From positions 16,015 through 80,014 of the forward strand of contig NZ_JAELTN010000018.1 of NCBI RefSeq assembly GCF_016428855.1: DNA of 64,000 bases, given 5' to 3'. The notes under the pieces were generated by a model, which saw nothing but the letters and a program-made list of their open reading frames with translations, was not told the origin of the DNA and made no database searches. Both the position numbers and the translations under genes were made by a program. This DNA is from Pedobacter sp. ASV28 (GTDB lineage Bacteria > Bacteroidota > Bacteroidia > Sphingobacteriales > Sphingobacteriaceae). Below are positions 59,166 to 64,000 of this stretch, in pieces (positions within the stretch are counted from its first letter, which is position 1; every line of letters begins with the position of its first letter).

Positions 59166-61712
59166 TTATTTCTTCTTTGCTACAGCTTTCTTTTTTGTAG
59201 GTGCTTTCTTTTTGCTTTCAAAGGCATCTGGCTTTTGTGCCGTAATCAGTTTTTTAACCTCATCTAAAGAAATTTCAGCAAGCTCTTCTGCAGTGAATTT
59301 CTGTTTAGTAGCCGTATTGTTTCCTAATTTTAGCATTTCTTTGCCAAAACGGATGAAAGGTCCCCATCTACCATTTTCTATGGCTATTTTTTCATCTGTC
59401 CATTGTTGGATGAAACGGTTATTTTCTTTTTCTATCTTTTTGCCGATCAGCTCTTCGATATCTTTTTGGGAAAGATTATCGAAATTATAGGCCTTGGGTA
59501 CATTGATAAATAGTTCGTTCCATTTAATAAATGGACCGAAACGGCCTTTACCTTTGGTTACCGGCATGGTTTGATAATGCGCAACAGGTGCATCTGCATC
59601 TTGTTTCTCTGCAATAATGGCTATAGCTCTATCATTGTCTATGGTTAAGGGATCTACATTTTTGGGAATGGAAATAAAAGTATCACCCCATTTAACATAA
59701 GGTCCAAAACGGCCCAAGCCTACGGAAACTTCCTTGCCCTGATAATTTTCTAATTGAAATGGTAGTTTAAATAGATCTAAGGCATCATCTATCGTAATGG
59801 TACCTACCGATTGGGTTTTGGTTAAACTGGCGTAACGAGGCTTGTCAGCATATTCGTCATCACTCAGTTCACCTATTTGTACCAAGGGGCCATATCTTCC
59901 AACTTTCGCATATACATTTTTACCACTTTCAGGATCGGTACCTAATAAACGTTCTCCAGTGGCCCTGTCTGCATTTTCAATAGTGCTTTCCACCTCCCTA
60001 TGAAAAGGTTCATAGAAAGAGTGCAACATTTTGGTCCATTCCTGTAAACCTTGGGCAATTTCATCAAATTGCTTTTCCACCTTGGCCGTAAAGTTGAAAT
60101 CTACAATGCCTTTGAAATGTTCTACTAAAAAATCATTAACCACTTCGCCTATATCTGTGGGAAACAGTTTACTTTTTTCAGCCCCGGTAATTTCTGATTT
60201 CTTTTGTTTGGCAATATTTCCGTTGCTAAGTACAAACGAAAGGAAATCACGTTTTTTTCCATCCCTATCTTCCTTTACTACATAACCTCTATTCTGTATG
60301 GTAGAAATGGTAGGTGCATAAGTAGACGGACGGCCAATGCCCAGTTCTTCGAGTTTCTTCACTAAGCTGGCCTCGGTATATCTTGCTGGAGGACGAGAAA
60401 AGCGTTCGGTTGCTGACATTTCCCTTAATGATAGCATTTGTCCCTTAGCTAAGGGCGGTAAAAGGTTATTTTCGTTTTCATCCTCCTCCTCATCAGTAGA
60501 TTCAAGGTAAACCTTTAAAAAACCATCAAATTTTAGCACTTCGCCTTCTGCTGTAAATTCTTCACGTCGGGTGCTTACGTTAATGCCTATTGTGGTTTTT
60601 TCGAAAATGGCTTCACTCATTTGCGAGGCGATGGCACGTTTCCAGATCAGTTCATATAAACGTTTTTCGGCATTATCGCCATCCACGGTATGTCTGTCAA
60701 AATAGGTGGGGCGGATGGCTTCGTGGGCTTCCTGTGCACCTGCAGATTTCGTTTTGTAAACCCGGGGTTGGTGGTATTGGTTGCCATAGGCCGATTTGAT
60801 TTCGGCAGCGGCAGCAGCAATAGCCGTTTCCGATAAGTTTACCGAATCGGTACGCATATAGGTGATTTTTCCACTTTCGTAAAGCCTTTGGGCAATTTGC
60901 ATGGTCCTGGCTACCGAAAACCCTAACTTTCTGGAGGCTTCCTGCTGTAGGGTAGAAGTAGTAAAGGGTGCAGCAGGATTTCGTTTAGCTGGTTTTATTT
61001 CTAGGTTGCTGACCTTAAAATCGGCAGCTATACAATCTTGTAAAAATTTTTCGGCATCGTCCGATTTTTCAAATCGTTGTGGTAATTCGGCCTTTACTAT
61101 TTCTTTACCTTGTCCGGTAATAAACTGTGCGGTAATTTTAAAGGAAGCCGTAGAATCAAATTTATTGACCTCACGCTCTCTATCAACAATAAGACGTACA
61201 GCTACAGATTGTACACGTCCGGCAGATAAAGAAGGCTTAACCTTTTTCCAAAGTACGGGAGAAAGTTCAAAACCTACTAAACGATCTAAAACGCGGCGTG
61301 CTTGTTGTGCATAAACCAGGTTGTAATCAATTCCGCGCGGATTTTCTATTGCTTTTAATATGGCAGGCTTGGTAATTTCATGAAAAACAATACGTTTAGT
61401 GTTTTCTTTCTTCAAGCCCAAGGTTTCAAAAAGATGCCATGAAATGGCTTCCCCTTCGCGGTCCTCATCGGATGCTAGCCATACAGTTTCTGCATTTTTA
61501 GCTAATTTTTTAAGTTCCGATACGATCTGCTTTTTGTCTGATGGCACTTCGTAGGTTTGCGAAAAATCATTCTCCGTATCAATTCCCATATCTCCCTTAA
61601 CCAAATCTCGAATATGACCATAGCTAGATTTTACCAGAAAATCTTTACCTAAATATCCTTCTATCGTTTTTGCTTTTGCGGGAGACTCTACTATCAATAA
61701 ATTTTTTGCCAT
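59166..61712 (-). CDS. topA: DNA topoisomerase I
   Basis: 848 residues from MAKNLLIVESPAKAKTI; an ATG 18 bp upstream lies inside a possible -7 box (complement of 61728-61735). TOPRIM domain with ASDEDREGEAISWH, active-site tyrosine in YMRTDS, and GRPSTYAPTISTIQNRGYV. The C-terminus has no zinc fingers; instead four GRxGP repeats (GRYGPLVQIG, GRFGPYVKWG, GRFGPFIKWN, GRWGPFIRFG) and a lysine-rich tail. It relaxes negative supercoils. Confidence 0.96.
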   Translation of the reverse strand: MAKNLLIVESPAKAKTIEGYLGKDFLVKSSYGHIRDLVKGDMGIDTENDFSQTYEVPSDKKQIVSELKKLAKNAETVWLASDEDREGEAISWHLFETLGLKKENTKRIVFHEITKPAILKAIENPRGIDYNLVYAQQARRVLDRLVGFELSPVLWKKVKPSLSAGRVQSVAVRLIVDREREVNKFDSTASFKITAQFITGQGKEIVKAELPQRFEKSDDAEKFLQDCIAADFKVSNLEIKPAKRNPAAPFTTSTLQQEASRKLGFSVARTMQIAQRLYESGKITYMRTDSVNLSETAIAAAAAEIKSAYGNQYHQPRVYKTKSAGAQEAHEAIRPTYFDRHTVDGDNAEKRLYELIWKRAIASQMSEAIFEKTTIGINVSTRREEFTAEGEVLKFDGFLKVYLESTDEEEDENENNLLPPLAKGQMLSLREMSATERFSRPPARYTEASLVKKLEELGIGRPSTYAPTISTIQNRGYVVKEDRDGKKRDFLSFVLSNGNIAKQKKSEITGAEKSKLFPTDIGEVVNDFLVEHFKGIVDFNFTAKVEKQFDEIAQGLQEWTKMLHSFYEPFHREVESTIENADRATGERLLGTDPESGKNVYAKVGRYGPLVQIGELSDDEYADKPRYASLTKTQSVGTITIDDALDLFKLPFQLENYQGKEVSVGLGRFGPYVKWGDTFISIPKNVDPLTIDNDRAIAIIAEKQDADAPVAHYQTMPVTKGKGRFGPFIKWNELFINVPKAYNFDNLSQKDIEELIGKKIEKENNRFIQQWTDEKIAIENGRWGPFIRFGKEMLKLGNNTATKQKFTAEELAEISLDEVKKLITAQKPDAFESKKKAPTKKKAVAKKK

Positions 61713-61787
61713 CAACGGGTTTTTCTGCAAATAAAACTATAATCTCAACCAAAATCAAAATTGAAGACGCTTTTTTGCATAAAAAAA

Positions 61788-62477
61788 TTATTTATAGCTG
61801 TTTAATTGCATTTTATAGATATATCCTCTTTTTGTTCTGCCTGAAGAAATATCTTTATCTATGGCTTTTACTTCTTTAATGACCAGTCCTATGTTTTTTG
61901 CATAGGTTTCGGAATAAACATCTTCCCTAATGAGGTTAACTTCGTCATATTGGGAAATGCTTAGGGTAGAATCAAGAGTGGATGTGCCTATGGTCATTTT
62001 TTGATCGATAGAGGTGATGTGGTGAGGCCATTCGCCAATATCATTATAAAGATTGCCATTCCAGGTAGACTGTAGGCTGGGAGGGAATACCAATCTCACG
62101 TATCTACGGTTGTCAATGAATTCTTCGGCTCTGTTGTTCGTTATCTTTTTACTCAAAACTTTTTGGAAGGACCAGCCGGCATTCGCTATCTTTTTGTAAC
62201 GTTCAATCCTGAAAGCCTCTTGTCCTTGGGCATCTATATATTTGGCTACTACGGTGTCTTTTAATAAGAATTGGAAGGTAGTTACAGAGTTGTTGAAATC
62301 ATTATAGACGGTAGAATCTACATCATAAATAGTTACAGTCTTTACCTTTAGTGGAAAGTAGGCAAGTCCGAGGTCGGGTTTCGGTATATTCTCAAATTTA
62401 TTACAAGAGAACAACAAGGCTACCACAAGTATAGTCGTACTTTGGAAGAGGATAACTAAAGGTCTGCGTAAATACAT
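61788..62477 (-). CDS. Lipoprotein of unknown function
   Basis: 229 residues. Type II signal peptide with lipobox LLFSC (Cys25). The mature part is beta-rich (YFPLKVKTVTIYDVDSTVYNDF, in part; RYVRLVFPPSLQSTWNGNLYN) without a domain I can name. It is upstream of topA on the same strand, separated by 75 bp. No regulatory motif seen. Confidence 0.65.
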   Translation of the reverse strand: MYLRRPLVILFQSTTILVVALLFSCNKFENIPKPDLGLAYFPLKVKTVTIYDVDSTVYNDFNNSVTTFQFLLKDTVVAKYIDAQGQEAFRIERYKKIANAGWSFQKVLSKKITNNRAEEFIDNRRYVRLVFPPSLQSTWNGNLYNDIGEWPHHITSIDQKMTIGTSTLDSTLSISQYDEVNLIREDVYSETYAKNIGLVIKEVKAIDKDISSGRTKRGYIYKMQLNSYK

Positions 62478-62537
62478 CGAATCAAATATAGGAAAAGAAC
62501 AAGGAAATATAAATACTTGTTTAGCTATCTATGATTA

Positions 62538-63185
62538 TTATATGTTTATTGAAAATTCCTGTTTGGTAATGAAATCGACATGTTGTGTAAGTTCTCTGGT
62601 ATAATTGTCCAACATAGTGGTCGATAAATGAATGTAGTTGATCAATTCCTTCATTTCGTTCAAGGAAATACTGTGCTGGTTAAGCAGCTCCAGTATTCCC
62701 ATGATTTGGGTAACAGGCTGTCTAATACCATGAGAAATTTTGAACAGTAATGTCTGAAGCTCTCCTATGGTTTTTTCGCGGTTTTGTTCGGCCCATTTTT
62801 TTTCATTGATAACGGTTCTTACCGAAAAATACTTCTGTGTGGCATGCTGTTGGTCAAATACTGGAAAGATAATGGTATCTACCCAATAAAAACTTCCATC
62901 CTTACTCTTATTCCTAATCTCGCCTTGCCAAATATTGCCTTTGCCTACCGTTTGCCATAACTGCTTGAAAAAATCTTTGTTATGTAGTCCAGAATTGACA
63001 ATGTTATGGTTTGCACCAATCAATTCTTCTTTGAGATAGCCCGAGATTTGGCAAAACTTTTCGTTGGCATATAAGATGGTTCCTTTCCTGTCTGTGATAG
63101 AACAAATAATGTGATGATCATTTTGGCCTTCTTTGTTGTTCAGTAACAGTCTCAAATCTGTCATATTTGAACTATCTATATTCAT
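62538..63185 (-). CDS. PAS domain protein with a histidine-kinase-like DHp helix, no ATPase domain
   Basis: 215 residues. A PAS/PAC domain lies at about 24-130 (ITDRKGTILYANEKFCQISGY, in part; GNIWQGEIRNKSKDGSFYWVDTII, in part). Then comes an H-box-like helix, KISHGIRQPVTQIMGIL with His152, and a second helix, the two-helix DHp layout of sensor kinases. The gene stops where the HATPase domain would start, and none follows. It may be a kinase partner or regulator, not an active kinase by itself. Confidence 0.8.
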   Translation of the reverse strand: MNIDSSNMTDLRLLLNNKEGQNDHHIICSITDRKGTILYANEKFCQISGYLKEELIGANHNIVNSGLHNKDFFKQLWQTVGKGNIWQGEIRNKSKDGSFYWVDTIIFPVFDQQHATQKYFSVRTVINEKKWAEQNREKTIGELQTLLFKISHGIRQPVTQIMGILELLNQHSISLNEMKELINYIHLSTTMLDNYTRELTQHVDFITKQEFSINI

Positions 63186-63366
63186 TTTTCATTAGGGTTG
63201 TAAAGTTGCTAAGCTATGAAAAGAGGAGGTTTGGCACAAAATAAATAAGGCATAGACGGGATAAGTTGATGATTGTTAGCTATAAAAAGACTCGGTGTCG
63301 TTTTATGCTATAATTCATTTTGCCATATTTTTACTTAGATAGGCAAAAAGCAAACCATTTTCTCCT

Positions 63367-63374
63367 TATATTCG
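63367..63374 (+). promoter_or_regulatory. -7 box (TAnnTTCG type) for the glutathione peroxidase gene
   Basis: TATATTCG, one change from TAnnTTTG, 23 bp before the ATG at 63398. Confidence 0.35.
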
Positions 63375-63397
63375 TTTGTACATAAAATACAAATATC

Positions 63398-63886
63398 ATG
63401 ATCAATACGTTGTTAATATTATTCAGCCTTTTGGTAACACCAAATCCGCCTCAAACAGTCTATGGTTTTTCATTTAAAACCTTAGACGGCAAAGAAGTAA
63501 AACTTTCCAAATTTAAGGGCAAGAAAATACTGATTGTAAATACAGCATCTAAGTGTGGGTATACCAAACAGTATGAAGACTTGGAGAAATTGCATAAACA
63601 ATATGGTAATAAAGTTGTACTGATTGGTTTTCCTTCAGCTGATTTTGGAGGCCAGGAATTGGGGACTAATGCCGAGATCAAAGAATTTTGTACCAGCAAG
63701 TTCAATACTACTTTTTTAATTGCCGAGAAAAGTGAAGTGAAAGGGGAAGAAATTACGCCGCTGTTTAAGTTCCTGACCACACAGCCTAATGCTGATTTTT
63801 CGGGCGATATCAAATGGAACTTTGAAAAGTTCCTGATCAATGAAAAAGGAGAGTTGGTGCATCGTTATCGTTCGGCAGTAAAACCT
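63398..63886 (+). CDS. Glutathione peroxidase family protein, 3' end missing
   Basis: 163 genomic residues; the frame continues to 63955 only through adapter sequence. A short hydrophobic N-terminus (signal-like, 1-14), then Cys53 in NTASKCGYT (peroxidatic), Gln86 in FGGQE and Trp140-Asn141 (KWNFEKF), the catalytic set of cysteine-type glutathione peroxidases. Cys98 (EFCTSKF) is at the resolving-cysteine position, implying thioredoxin as reductant. GFPSADFGG replaces the usual GFPCNQFGG. About 5-20 C-terminal residues are lost. Confidence 0.92.

Positions 63887-64000
<114 letters not shown>

Noticed and set aside
1..63886. tRNA, rRNA, CRISPR, insertion-sequence or prophage regions
   Set aside because: I read the gaps for cloverleaf-like folds, spaced direct repeats and transposase motifs and found none I can support.

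Overview
The window reads as AT-rich chromosomal DNA from a Bacteroidota bacterium, most likely Sphingobacteriaceae and Pedobacter-like. The evidence is type IX secretion (T9SS) parts (a protein with a type B sorting domain, a PorP/SprF protein, a PorE-like OmpA protein), typical lineage families (DUF4397, DUF3667, DUF6526, DUF3347), and repeated upstream elements of the form TAnnTTTG, the Bacteroidota -7 promoter box, with few Shine-Dalgarno sequences. I see no tRNA, rRNA, CRISPR array, insertion sequence or prophage. The genus is inference.

Layout. 0-3 kb: YceH (-), a frameshifted N-formylglutamate-amidohydrolase-like gene and a DUF4397 lipoprotein. 3.2-8.6 kb: a four-gene T9SS-linked surface-protein cluster ending in PorP/SprF. 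8.6-15 kb: beta-CASP nuclease (-), glycine-zipper lipoprotein, then DUF1801, a Vsr-like/GNAT fusion, miaA, a D12-class adenine methyltransferase and a PD-(D/E)XK protein that together look like a type II restriction-modification pair. 15-18 kb: an outer-membrane protein behind a near-consensus sigma-54 promoter, a DUF3347 lipoprotein and citrate synthase. 18-23 kb (-): DUF3667, nucleoside transporter, bifunctional nuclease, etfA, etfB. 23-26 kb (+): TPR protein, ChrA, LOG protein. 26-34 kb: dnaB and rlmB divergent, mannose-1-phosphate guanylyltransferase, and the Kdo genes kdsD and kdsA flanking recQ. 34-40 kb: a broken DUF6526 gene, PorE-like protein, queE, a Rieske protein, folD, lepA. 40-47 kb: a (-) run with CutC, glycosylasparaginase, omega-amidase and methionine/glutamine aminotransferase, an MFS exporter, and the queuosine-precursor transporter on (+). 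47-50 kb: a dead YjbR gene, DUF421, an RRM protein, and an AGMO-like monooxygenase joined to a YhhN lysoplasmalogenase. 50-64 kb: pbpC with an alpha-2-macroglobulin, topA, small unknowns, a PAS/DHp protein and a glutathione peroxidase cut off by the contig end.

The most notable signals are: (1) 7-bp-period degenerate repeats (CTTGATA/CTCGATA/CTTGCTA) placed just upstream of kdsA and of folD in the same orientation relative to the gene; (2) the adjacent methyltransferase and PD-X13-EVK nuclease; (3) a possible two-gene ether-lipid cleavage unit; (4) a split T9SS adhesin whose first two parts end in the same short tail; (5) a sigma-54 site; (6) three genes broken by one-base changes in homopolymer runs. 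The last 114 bases (63887-64000) are not genomic: they are Nextera/Illumina adapter, index, P7 sequence and poly-G, so the glutathione peroxidase C-terminus is artificial.
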